Positions 14,548 to 21,806 of a DNA stretch of 21,806 nt are shown one piece after another; position 1 is the stretch's first letter; each line of letters starts with the position of its first letter. The notes below the pieces were generated by a model. It saw nothing but the letters and a program-made list of their open reading frames with translations. It was not told where the DNA came from and ran no database searches. Source of the stretch: JAFGMQ01 sp036733345 (lineage in GTDB: Bacteria > Desulfobacterota > DSM-4660 > Desulfatiglandales > Desulfatiglandaceae); NCBI GenBank assembly GCA_036733345.1, contig DAINAR010000053.1, positions 1 to 21,806 of the forward strand. Direction: 5' to 3'. The translations under genes were made by a program, and so were the position numbers.

Positions 14548-15600
14548 TTAAAGATTAGCTAGTACCAATTTTCTCAAGACTTTGTCCCATGTTATACCCC
14601 TGGCAAGTTCATGTCCGCGAGAAGCCATTTCAGCCAATTCAACTTCTGTCATATCGTACACCTTGCGAAGATTGTTCGCAATGCTATCCGGATCTGTATC
14701 AGACACGAAACCTGAACCGCTCTCCTCAACAAATGTTTTAACTTCTCCGCTGTCAAAACAGGTTATAACAGGCTTTAATGCAAGGAATGCCTCGATTGTT
14801 GCATACCCGTAATCTTCATCATACGGTGCATAAAACACTGCCCTGGCGTTGGAAAGATACCGAAGCAGTTCTTCTTCAGGAAGAAATCCAAGCAGTTCGC
14901 ATCGCTCGGAAAGGCCTGCCTTTTTAATAAGCATTTTCAGCCTTTCCTTTTCCTCTTTTTTACCTTTCCCTATAATTGATATTTTAGCTTTAGGGACGAG
15001 GCTTGCTGCGGAGATCAGTAAATCCGGTCTTTTATTAGGCTCAAGTCTGCCAATATATATAACTCTTTGGCCATAAGCCCCCGGTTTAATTTGGTCAGCC
15101 AGAACCGGTGGCGGAAAAAGCGCTTCGCCGTCAAACCCATTATATTTCTTTAACCGGGATGCAGTATTTCTTCCATTAGTATAAAGGCACTTGCATTCAG
15201 CCAAAAATTTATTATCAAGACTGCGGATTTTATCTCTTATGACCTTTGCATCCTTTTCAAACCTCCAACTGTCGTATTCTGTATTTTCCAGATCATACAG
15301 TGTTCTGTGCTGGTGGATCAGCCAAAGGGCTTTATTGCTGTGCTGAACAGCATAGGTTGGAAATTTAGTTGCTATTACAAGGTCTATTTTCGTCCCATTG
15401 GATTCGGACAAATCAATCAAGCGCCATGCCATAATGTCGTTCAGCATCTGTTCCTCTGGATACCACTTGAAAGGAAGCTGAACTAATTGCGCCCTGATTC
15501 CTTCCAAACTATTAATTGCACTGACCAAGCTTTCACAGTGGAGTTCGGCGCCTCCTTTCACAAACGGCACTTGTGCATTCAACACAATTACACGTTTCAT
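14548..15600 (-). CDS. GT4-family glycosyltransferase, tandem copy B
   Basis: 350 residues, the same length as copy A and collinear with it throughout. It shows NAQVPFVKGGAELHCESL, VIYIGRLEPNKRPDLLISA and the EX7E pair in DEDYGYATIEAFLALKPVI. Differences cluster in residues about 10-75 and 134-165, the acceptor-facing N-terminal domain, while the donor side is better conserved. That suggests the same donor sugar with a different acceptor or linkage. AGAGG precedes the ATG at 15598-15600. Confidence 0.88.
   Translation of the reverse strand: MKRVIVLNAQVPFVKGGAELHCESLVSAINSLEGIRAQLVQLPFKWYPEEQMLNDIMAWRLIDLSESNGTKIDLVIATKFPTYAVQHSNKALWLIHQHRTLYDLENTEYDSWRFEKDAKVIRDKIRSLDNKFLAECKCLYTNGRNTASRLKKYNGFDGEALFPPPVLADQIKPGAYGQRVIYIGRLEPNKRPDLLISAASLVPKAKISIIGKGKKEEKERLKMLIKKAGLSERCELLGFLPEEELLRYLSNARAVFYAPYDEDYGYATIEAFLALKPVITCFDSGEVKTFVEESGSGFVSDTDPDSIANNLRKVYDMTEVELAEMASRGHELARGITWDKVLRKLVLANL
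15206..15360 (-). repeat. Gene-conversion-like patch, copy B
   Basis: Partner of 13949-14103 at a constant offset of 1257 bp. The first 137 bp are identical. Confidence 0.75.
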
Positions 15601-15652
15601 TGTTTTTGCCTCTTTTGAAGGAATTCAGGAAATCCTGTTATGATAGTAAACC

Positions 15653-17449
15653 TCATTCTTTATAACCTATAATCGCGTAATCCATCTCATTATAGAACCA
15701 TTTGTTTTTGAATTCATTATCGGGCTTATTTTCAAAATACTGCATATTTTTATGGAGACGGAATATAGATACATTATTAAAACCGCGTTGTTCGAAAAAA
15801 AACTGCATACTCTCCGGTACTAAGGGATTTCTGTGGGCGGGATCTCGGTAAAAACTGAAGGCACCAACAATCAAATTTTCCGGATTCGGTGTCTCAAAAA
15901 TCACAAGCCCTCCCGGCTTCAACACCCTTAAGGATTCATCAAACAAAGCTATTAGTCTTTTAAAGTCCAAATGTTCGATTATATGAAAACCTGTAACAGC
16001 AGACAGGCTTTTGTCCGGAATATCTTTAAGACAGTCCAGTGCATCTGATTCATCCACATCCAACCCTAATTCGAGTGACAGTCTAACCATAGCCCTGTTA
16101 ATATCAACACCCTTTGCATCATACCCTTCCTCTTTTAGCAATTCCAGCCACTCACCGCGTCCGCACCCTATATCCAGTATCTTGCCGCCACCTGCCCGTT
16201 GAATAACTTCATCGACATAAGGCAGGTATACCTTAAAACCTTTTTTTATATCCTCCCTTGTCCCTCTGAATTTATCCTCAAAAGAAACATACATAGCATC
16301 AAGAAGATGATCTTCTTCAATCAGCATTTCTTTTATATGATTTATACTAATGGGTTCAGGTAGGCCCTTGCGGGCTTCTTCAAGAAATGATGACAGGCAC
16401 CTTTGCTGCTCGAGGATATTCAATTTCTGGTCCCTGATCTGTCGGGTTATTCTGTTTATTTCTTTTTGAATATGTTCAACCTGACCTTTGTCGATTTTCT
16501 GCTCTAATACCTCCTCAAATCCTTCCCTCAATTGATTTAGATCTTCTCGATCAGCCTTATTTTCATCCAATGCCTTCAGATCTATAACGTCTGCCTTTGC
16601 TTTCCTCAACTGATTTAGATCTTCTTGATCAGCCTTCTTCTCTTCCAATGCCTTCAGATCCCCAGCATCAGCCTTGGCTTCCCTCAACTTATTCAACTCT
16701 TCTCGATCAGCCTTCTTTTCATCAAAGGCCTTCAAATCTACGGCGTCTGCTTTTGCTTCCTTCAACTGATTCAGCTCTTCTCGATCAGCCTTCTTTTGCA
16801 ATAGTGCCTCAACCTGTCCATATCTATCAATCAGCTCATTAATCTTGAACTTGACTCTGTCGGCAAGAGTATTGGTGTAGATCTGCCGGTCATGAAATTG
16901 AGCAAATACATTGTTTTCAAGTATGTTCACATTGCGTATAATTACTGGAAGATTGACCAGACCGACTGCAAGCCGAAAAAAGAATCCCAGCAAGGGGATT
17001 CGAAAAAAGGATTGAACAATTAAATTTAAAAATAATCCTTTTATTTTGGCCTTTTTCACTCTGCCTTCCGGTGAATAACGCAACCTGCCCAAAATCTCGG
17101 CTTTGGACATGTAACCTGAACGAAGGCTCTCCAGAAAATGCTGCATTCCTCCTGAATCCGGCTGCCTTTTCAGGACACCTCGATAAGCGTTCCTTACAAA
17201 GTGTGAATCATGATAATTCAAAAAATCCTTAATATCATATTCTTCTTTTAATTCAACTGATTCCGGTTCCGGGATAATGTCTATATTAAAAGGCTCGATA
17301 CTGGAAGATACGTTATTCCGAAAATCCTGCACCGAATTATAAGAGGTGTCGGGTCTCGTTTTTTCCCTTTCTCTGTATAGTTTGACTTCAGCCTTTATCT
17401 TTTCAATCAGCTCATTGATATTTTTTTTCATTATTTTATTTTCTGTCAT
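15653..17449 (-). CDS. DUF4214 / repeat coiled-coil / class I SAM methyltransferase fusion, candidate chain terminator
   Basis: I start at the ATG at 17447-17449 (598 residues). A TTG two codons earlier is the alternative. Order: a DUF4214-like domain (about 70-130, HFVRNAYRGVLKRQPDSGGM), a hydrophobic or amphipathic stretch (139-170), a long coiled coil including three close and one divergent 26-residue repeats (219-322, each with KADxExLNxLR/K), then a methyltransferase with motif I ILDIGCGRGEW (424-434), VDIN after it, and GFHIIEHL and ETPNPENL. It is adjacent to Wzt. In the known WbdD system a methyltransferase/kinase with a coiled coil caps the O-antigen and sets its length. This protein lacks the kinase but has the same layout, so a 3- or 4-O-methyl capping role is plausible inference, not proof. 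Confidence 0.85.
   Translation of the reverse strand: MTENKIMKKNINELIEKIKAEVKLYREREKTRPDTSYNSVQDFRNNVSSSIEPFNIDIIPEPESVELKEEYDIKDFLNYHDSHFVRNAYRGVLKRQPDSGGMQHFLESLRSGYMSKAEILGRLRYSPEGRVKKAKIKGLFLNLIVQSFFRIPLLGFFFRLAVGLVNLPVIIRNVNILENNVFAQFHDRQIYTNTLADRVKFKINELIDRYGQVEALLQKKADREELNQLKEAKADAVDLKAFDEKKADREELNKLREAKADAGDLKALEEKKADQEDLNQLRKAKADVIDLKALDENKADREDLNQLREGFEEVLEQKIDKGQVEHIQKEINRITRQIRDQKLNILEQQRCLSSFLEEARKGLPEPISINHIKEMLIEEDHLLDAMYVSFEDKFRGTREDIKKGFKVYLPYVDEVIQRAGGGKILDIGCGRGEWLELLKEEGYDAKGVDINRAMVRLSLELGLDVDESDALDCLKDIPDKSLSAVTGFHIIEHLDFKRLIALFDESLRVLKPGGLVIFETPNPENLIVGAFSFYRDPAHRNPLVPESMQFFFEQRGFNNVSIFRLHKNMQYFENKPDNEFKNKWFYNEMDYAIIGYKE
16526..16795 (-). repeat. In-frame 78-bp tandem repeats (about 3.5 units) in the methyltransferase gene
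   Basis: Three close units and the start of a fourth of 26 codons each, encoding KKADREELNQLKEAKAD-like blocks. Units differ by scattered substitutions, and neighbouring units still share runs long enough for slippage or recombination. A gain or loss of units would keep the frame. Confidence 0.85.
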
Positions 17450-17621
17450 TTCCAATTAGCCTTAATATAGCATCGCAAATCACTATTACAACTTTTAAAA
17501 AATAGTATTTGCTAAGGGATTTTTATGCCTCAAATCGTTATTCACAAAATATAGCATATTCCATTTGGTTAAATGAGAGAAGGCTTCAGGTACATTTTTG
17601 CAACTTTATATAAACAATTTC
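17450..17621. other. AT-rich spacer between wzt and the methyltransferase
   Basis: About 170 bp. I see no gene and no clear hairpin terminator. A separate promoter for the downstream genes could lie here, but none is convincing. Confidence 0.3.
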
Positions 17622-18839
17622 TTATTTGGATTCAATCTCTATTGTCGGTTCCATCCAGTTACTACCCACAAACTGGATCCTATTGACATTAACAACGTTG
17701 AATACTAGAGCAAGATTGAGCCATTCATAATTTGCGGTCATGTGGGTATCACGATCGTGCAGTGCTACTTCTACCGAGTAGCTTCCAACTCCAAGGTTGG
17801 CTGAAAAAGACACTGTAAACAGATATTCATCTCCTGCTTGCGGATTATGAATTACCTGTTTAGTGTGCCAGGTATTGGTACCGTACATAACCTGTCCCAG
17901 ACGATCTTTGATGCCGTACCCGAAGACCAGGGTTTCCAACGACTGCAATACTCCCGCTTTGACCCGAAGCTCAACTGGTTCTCCCACAGTTACAAATTCA
18001 ACCGGTTCACCCTTGGCGTTGTAAAGTCCAATTTCTTCTACTACAGCCTCCCCTGTTCCGGAACGAGTTTGGACTTTTCCCACCTCATGTTGTCTGACTT
18101 CAACGGTGCTGTTCTCCTTTTCCGCGATAAGGGCATTGTAAAAATCCATCACTTCTTCAGGATTGCCGTCTTTGATTATAATGCCATCTTCCAGAAGTAT
18201 CGCCCGGTCGCAGAGGCTCTGGATGGCGCCACGATCATGGGAGACAAACAGGAGGGTTGTGCCCTCTTCTCTGAATTCGCGAATCCGGGAAAAGCTTTTG
18301 TGCTGAAAGTACGCATCACCGACAGATAACGCCTCGTCCACAATCAGGATCTCCGGACGCATACAGGTTGCCACAGCAAAAGCCACCCGGACATGCATGC
18401 CTGTAGAATAGGTGCGCATGGGCTGGTTGAAATAATCACCCACCTCTGCAAATGCCTCAATTTCATCTATCTTACCGTTTATCTCGGACAGCTTAAGCCC
18501 GGCCAGCTGGGCACTCATGTATGCGTTCTGCCGACCGGTGAAATCCGGGTGAAACCCCATGCCGAGTTCCAGGAGGGCCGAGATACGGCCGTCGATTTCC
18601 ACGGTTCCGGTCGTGGGCCTGGTGGTGCCGGTAATGATCTTGAGTAGTGTGCTTTTCCCTGCACCATTTACTCCTACAATACCCACAGATTCACCCTGAT
18701 TCACATCAAGTGTGATATTCTGCAGAACCCACCTCAACTCATGGTGCACGCCAAGACCTAACCACTCGGCCAGGCGGCCGTATTTACGGGCATAGCGTTT
18801 GTATGCCTTGCCTATATTATTAATGCTAAGATAACTCAT
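17622..18839 (-). CDS. wzt: Wzt: ABC transporter ATPase with C-terminal glycan-binding domain
   Basis: 405 residues. The ATPase half shows Walker A GVNGAGKST (56-64), signature YSTGM (144-148), Walker B ILIVDEA (164-170) and the switch His201. Residues about 260-400 form the Wzt C-terminal beta-sandwich (FGYGIKDRLGQVMYGTNTWH ... GVGSYSVEVALHDRD), which in E. coli O8/O9a recognises the methyl-capped chain end before export. With Wzm it moves undecaprenyl-linked polysaccharide across the inner membrane. The start is the ATG at 18837-18839, which lacks a visible Shine-Dalgarno sequence because the insertion-like unit ends 12 bp upstream. Confidence 0.95.
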   Translation of the reverse strand: MSYLSINNIGKAYKRYARKYGRLAEWLGLGVHHELRWVLQNITLDVNQGESVGIVGVNGAGKSTLLKIITGTTRPTTGTVEIDGRISALLELGMGFHPDFTGRQNAYMSAQLAGLKLSEINGKIDEIEAFAEVGDYFNQPMRTYSTGMHVRVAFAVATCMRPEILIVDEALSVGDAYFQHKSFSRIREFREEGTTLLFVSHDRGAIQSLCDRAILLEDGIIIKDGNPEEVMDFYNALIAEKENSTVEVRQHEVGKVQTRSGTGEAVVEEIGLYNAKGEPVEFVTVGEPVELRVKAGVLQSLETLVFGYGIKDRLGQVMYGTNTWHTKQVIHNPQAGDEYLFTVSFSANLGVGSYSVEVALHDRDTHMTANYEWLNLALVFNVVNVNRIQFVGSNWMEPTIEIESK

Positions 18840-18851
18840 AAAATACGTGAT

Positions 18852-19303
18852 CAGGGGTCAGGGGTTAGAGATCAGTATTGTATTCTCTTCTCGATAGATT
18901 TTCATAGACCGTTTACCATTCGATCAATTTCCGATGTTTTATCAAGCAGGTTATTAAGCTGCTCTTCATCAATATATCCAAGCCTTTGAGCTATGTAGAT
19001 ATGGGTTTCAAGCTCTGCAAGAGATCCGGAAGTGATTGAAAGAAATTGGATAAACTCTTTGCTGTGCTTTCGCTGATGTCCCTCTGCGATATTTGCCGGT
19101 AACGATACAGATGCACGTTGAATTTGGCTGGAAAGACCATAAACTTCGCTTTTAGGAAACGTTGCTGTCATCTGATAGCAAGTTGTAACCACGTCCATTG
19201 ATTTTTGCCACACTTCCAAGGCCCTATAACTTATTACCATTTCCAATCCCTCTAACCTCTGTTCTCTAATCCCTTTTCCCTGATCTCCGGTCCCTGCCCC
19301 CTG
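18852..19303. mobile_element. 452-bp inverted-repeat-bounded unit carrying a four-helix-bundle gene
   Basis: A 24-bp end at 18852-18875 (CAGGGGTCAGGGGTTAGAG then ATCAG) matches the reverse complement of 19280-19303 at 19 of 24 positions. Between them lies only the four-helix-bundle gene. The right end is 5 bp from the wzm stop and the left end 12 bp from the wzt start, so removing it would leave a normal 17-bp wzm-wzt gap. No target-site duplication is visible and no transposase is encoded. The mobile nature is inferred. Confidence 0.5.
18902..19240 (-). CDS. Four-helix-bundle protein (23S rRNA intervening-sequence protein family)
   Basis: I start at the ATG at 19238-19240 (112 residues) rather than the TTG two codons before. 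The protein shows the family marks: ALEVWQKSMDVV at the start, FPKSEVYGLSSQIQRASVSLPANIAEG in the middle and FLSITSGSLAELETHIYIAQRLGYI near the end. Relatives are encoded in 23S rRNA intervening sequences, and a related fold (Avd) works in diversity-generating retroelements. Their molecular function is unknown, and nucleic-acid binding is suspected. It has no logical role in polysaccharide export. It is bounded by inverted repeats and looks inserted between wzm and wzt. Confidence 0.88.
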   Translation of the reverse strand: MVISYRALEVWQKSMDVVTTCYQMTATFPKSEVYGLSSQIQRASVSLPANIAEGHQRKHSKEFIQFLSITSGSLAELETHIYIAQRLGYIDEEQLNNLLDKTSEIDRMVNGL

Positions 19304-19308
19304 CTTTA

Positions 19309-20163
19309 CTACAATTCATCCACAATTTCACCCTGCAGTTTGAAAAAGGCAAAAATCCCTAGAAAAACAGAGACTACCGCCAGAATTAGCGGGTATATAA
19401 GACCTGTCCAGTGGGGCACCTGATGTTCAAGAAATATGCCCTGATATGCCTGAATCAAAGGCCAAAGCGGATTCAGGCCGAGTATTTTCTGGGCTGTATC
19501 CGGCAGGGTGGATGCCACATAAACAATCGGGGTCAACCAAAACCAGAACTGCAGAACGACCTGGACCATCTGCTGGACATCCCGGTAAAAAACATTGATG
19601 GTGGCGAGCAGCATACCCAGGCCTATTGTGAACAACAATTGAATCGCAACTACCGGCAGTAATGTCAAAATTACCCAGCCCGGAAAGGATGAAGTAATAA
19701 TGAGAAATAATATAAAGAGAGATATTATAATGGCAAAATTCAGTATGCTTGACACAATAATAATAATGGGCAGGCATAGCTTTGGAAAGTTGATCTTTTT
19801 GAGCAGATTAGCGTGTTCCACAAAAATATTTACGCTTCGGCCCAGCATTTCAGAAAACAGTCCATACGTAAGTACACCTGAACAGAGGTAAATTGAATAG
19901 GCAAACTTTGAATCATGGGCGGGCATCCCGGGGCGCATAAGATTGGCAAAAACGACCGTGAATATTATAATAGTGGCAAGAGGCTGTGCAATAAGCCAGA
20001 AAGGTCCGAACTGGGTGCCGGTCCAGCGGGACTGGAATTCCCGTTTGACCGAACTCCACATCATTCCCCTGAAGGCCCATACATCTTTAAGCATGCCTAT
20101 GCTGATCATATAAGGGTGGCCCCACCTGGTAAAAAAATTTTTGAAAATAATATTTAATGGCAA
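19309..20163 (-). CDS. wzm: Wzm: ABC-2 type polysaccharide exporter permease
   Basis: 284 residues from a TTG at 20161-20163, nine bases after the upstream stop. An ATG at 20107-20109 (MISIGMLKDVWAF, 266 residues) is an equally reasonable start and closer to the usual family length. Typical features: amphipathic lead MMWSSVKREFQSRW followed by GPFWLIAQPLATIIIFTVVF, six membrane segments, and NVFYRDVQQMVQVVLQFWFWLTPIVY, the conserved region before the last helices. With Wzt it forms the channel that exports the finished glycan. The product ends FKLQGEIVDEL. Confidence 0.93.
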   Translation of the reverse strand: MPLNIIFKNFFTRWGHPYMISIGMLKDVWAFRGMMWSSVKREFQSRWTGTQFGPFWLIAQPLATIIIFTVVFANLMRPGMPAHDSKFAYSIYLCSGVLTYGLFSEMLGRSVNIFVEHANLLKKINFPKLCLPIIIIVSSILNFAIIISLFILFLIITSSFPGWVILTLLPVVAIQLLFTIGLGMLLATINVFYRDVQQMVQVVLQFWFWLTPIVYVASTLPDTAQKILGLNPLWPLIQAYQGIFLEHQVPHWTGLIYPLILAVVSVFLGIFAFFKLQGEIVDEL

Positions 20164-20172
20164 TAACTACCA

Positions 20173-21324
20173 TTATCTTCCGGAATTCTGCTCGGCAACC
20201 TGGGCAAAAACCTCCAGAGTTTTCACTGCGGTCTCTCTCCACGAAAAATCCTTCGCTCTCTCGAAACCACGCTGAATCAGAGTTTGCCTTAAAACTGAAT
20301 CTGTCATCACTCTGTCAAGGGCATGAGCAATATCTTCCTCGTCCGCCGGGTTTATCTGAAGGGCCGCATCACCGGCTACTTCAGGTATGCTTGATACATT
20401 CGAACACACAACAGGACTGCCGCATGCCATTGCCTCAATTATGGGGAGTCCAAAGCCTTCATAAAGACTGGGGTAAACGAAAGCTGATGCCCCCGTGTAC
20501 AGGCATGCCAATGTCTCTTCGTCCACATGTCCTGTAAAAACTATATTTCCCTGCAGCTTCTGTTCATCGATAAGCTGCATCCATTTTTTGTCCCCCCAAC
20601 CCTGCCAGCCGGCCATTATGAGAGGAATTTTGTTCTTAGCAATATTCAATGCCCTTACCAGTAATGAAAGATTTTTTCTGGGTTCCAGGGTTCCAACAAA
20701 AAGAATATATTCTTCAGGCCACCCACGCTTTTTAAGGACCTCTGAAACCTCGGCCCTGCTTCTGGGGTAAAAGATTGGATCAGGAGCCAGTGGTATTGAC
20801 GTCACGAGATGGGACGGCAGGCCTATATCTTCAATAATTTCATTCCTTACATATTCGGAAATGGTAAGGATATGAGAAGCGTATGGAAGCCTTCTCTTAA
20901 AAAAAAGATCAAAAAACCATAGCCGTTCCCTGGGATGTTCCTTCCTGTGCTTTATAAGAGAAAGGTCATATATTGTATATACAACAGGAATATCTTTAAT
21001 CGCTGCCGGGAAAAAAGCGGTTTCGTGATAGATGTCAAATCTTTTATGCCGACAGCACCTGCGCAGGCGAATTTCAAAATAGCGCCAGTGAAGGACTCTT
21101 AAAGCAGTCACCACCGGGTCCGGCAATTGCCAAATTCTCTCAGTAAACTTACACCAGGCACCTGCTTCAGCCTGTAAAGGCATCTCGGAATTGGCTACAG
21201 GCCCTGTAAAATAAGTAACCGAAGTATCAGAAATATCCTGCAATTCATTATACAGGCAACGCACATACCTTGAAACACCTGTAAGTAAACCAGTAAGCGC
21301 CATTCCATTCACTAATATATTCAT
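20173..21324 (-). CDS. GT4-family glycosyltransferase (mannosyl/rhamnosyltransferase-like)
   Basis: 383 residues. The N-terminus MNILVNGMALTGLLTGVSRY has the G-x-x-T/S-G-V-S/G-R-Y pattern common in O-antigen mannosyl- and rhamnosyltransferases. The donor domain carries YILFVGTLEPRKNLSLLVRA (206-225) and the EX7E pair Glu289/Glu297 in YEGFGLPIIEAMACGSPVV, then SNVSSIPEVAGDAAL. It is the first complete gene of the operon in the window. The ATG at 21322-21324 has only a poor SD. A GDP-mannose- or GDP-rhamnose-linked donor fits the gmd genes, but this is context only. Confidence 0.9.
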   Translation of the reverse strand: MNILVNGMALTGLLTGVSRYVRCLYNELQDISDTSVTYFTGPVANSEMPLQAEAGAWCKFTERIWQLPDPVVTALRVLHWRYFEIRLRRCCRHKRFDIYHETAFFPAAIKDIPVVYTIYDLSLIKHRKEHPRERLWFFDLFFKRRLPYASHILTISEYVRNEIIEDIGLPSHLVTSIPLAPDPIFYPRSRAEVSEVLKKRGWPEEYILFVGTLEPRKNLSLLVRALNIAKNKIPLIMAGWQGWGDKKWMQLIDEQKLQGNIVFTGHVDEETLACLYTGASAFVYPSLYEGFGLPIIEAMACGSPVVCSNVSSIPEVAGDAALQINPADEEDIAHALDRVMTDSVLRQTLIQRGFERAKDFSWRETAVKTLEVFAQVAEQNSGR

Positions 21325-21333
21325 CGAATTGCT

Positions 21334-21570
21334 TTAACCTCGATTGCTGATTGATAAGTTGAGGGGCCGATAAAATCCTATCGATAAATTAGGTATATAA
21401 CCCTTAGTTCCCCTCTGAAGCAGGACAGCGAATACAACATAATAAACAGACATGAAAAGGACGGGATCAATAATCCACCACAGAAAACTCAGGTAGGTTC
21501 GTGCTGCCTCTGAACGGAGATTTGCATATGCCTTGAAAAAAACAAGTTCAATATATCGTCGGTTCAACAT
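21334..21570 (-). pseudogene. Truncated second Wzm/KpsM-type permease
   Basis: The first about 60 residues (RRYIELVFFKAYANLRSEAA, then YLSFLWWIIDPVLFMSVYYVV and GTKGYIP) match the N-terminus of ABC-2 polysaccharide permeases, which are normally 260-280 residues. After GYIP the sequence becomes unrelated (NLSIGFYRPLNLSISNRG) and stops. About three quarters of the protein, including most membrane helices, is missing. The break lies just ahead of the GT gene, so a deletion joining an older exporter locus to the present one is likely. Confidence 0.75.
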
Positions 21571-21806
21571 ACTTTAATATCTTCTTGAAGACCTGCTCCA
21601 TCCGCTTGATATTCAAATAAAAAAACTACGAATGACACTATTAATTGATAGATGGAGAATAGAAGAAAGATGGCAGGGTGTCAAGTATGCAATTGGCAGG
21701 GCAGGAACGTACTAAGGGTATAGGTGATAGGTAATAGGTGATAGGTGATATCAACGGTGTCCAAAATTCTTTAAAAACATAGGCGATAAAAGGATGCTGT
21801 AAGGCC
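21571..21806. other. Right-end non-coding stretch
   Basis: 236 bp at the window edge with no gene I can support. It contains the heptamer repeat at 21720-21747. An upstream promoter for the operon could lie here or beyond the edge. No JUMPStart/ops motif is seen. Confidence 0.4.
21720..21747 (+). repeat. Four tandem heptamers ATAGGTG
   Basis: Units read ATAGGTG, ATAGGTA, ATAGGTG, ATAGGTG, followed by ATATC. It is a simple short tandem repeat upstream of the truncated permease. Confidence 0.8.

Noticed and set aside
16526..16795. CRISPR-like regular repeats
   Set aside because: Repeats are contiguous, in frame and coding for a coiled coil, with no spacers.
17838..18329. 163-codon plus-strand open frame opposite wzt
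   Set aside because: Antisense shadow of the Wzt C-terminal region, which is strongly supported.
21571..21806. JUMPStart/ops antitermination element
   Set aside because: No GGCGGTAG-type core was found on either strand; only a weak GGCAGGG resemblance.

Overview
The window reads as accessory DNA from a Gram-negative bacterium. The ABC-exported polysaccharide locus, toxin-antitoxin clutter and sulfatase/sulfotransferase genes look most like a Desulfobacterota (deltaproteobacterial) genome. That assignment is inferred from gene style only, since no phylogenetic marker is present. Nearly all long genes lie on the minus strand, so the main locus is transcribed from right to left.

Left end (1-2430): a toxin-antitoxin island. 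Two copies of a YefM/YoeB-type module, offset by 1982 bp, flank a DUF433/DUF5615 (VapB45/VapC45-like) pair and a possible RelE/ParE remnant. The two YoeB copies have decayed in complementary ways. Copy 1 has an antitoxin that is open as far as visible, but its toxin ends one residue after the catalytic His with His in place of the C-terminal Tyr. Copy 2 has a full toxin but a nonsense-mutated antitoxin that has lost its N-terminus.

Nucleotide-sugar genes and scar (2449-5800): two tandem GDP-mannose 4,6-dehydratase paralogues, a membrane-protein pseudogene broken at an 8-T tract, the first codons of an IS4-type transposase, and one plus-strand gene for a small secreted protein. The best promoter for that small gene lies inside the insertion-sequence remnant.

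Sulfur and surface cassette (6071-11923, minus): a membrane-anchored sulfatase-like protein with a C-terminal Ig-like domain, a P-loop sulfotransferase, two small membrane proteins, and an exported arylsulfotransferase-type beta-propeller protein. These probably add or move sulfate or other anionic groups on an exported glycan.

Polysaccharide assembly and export (11974-21570, minus): four GT4 glycosyltransferases, two of them a tandem duplication carrying a gene-conversion patch. A methyltransferase with DUF4214 and a 26-residue-repeat coiled coil lies next to the Wzt ATPase, which has a C-terminal glycan-binding domain, and the Wzm permease. This resembles ABC-transporter-dependent O-antigen/D-rhamnan loci, in which a coiled-coil terminator caps the chain at a set length and Wzt reads the cap. 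A 452-bp unit bounded by imperfect inverted repeats and carrying a four-helix-bundle gene sits exactly in the wzm-wzt junction. A truncated second permease marks the right end.

The most interesting items are the repeat-built coiled-coil methyltransferase as a candidate chain-length ruler, the inverted-repeat-bounded four-helix-bundle unit, the sulfur cassette with a sulfatase-like protein missing its metal-binding His, and the complementary YoeB/YefM decay. All identities and repeat comparisons were made by eye.
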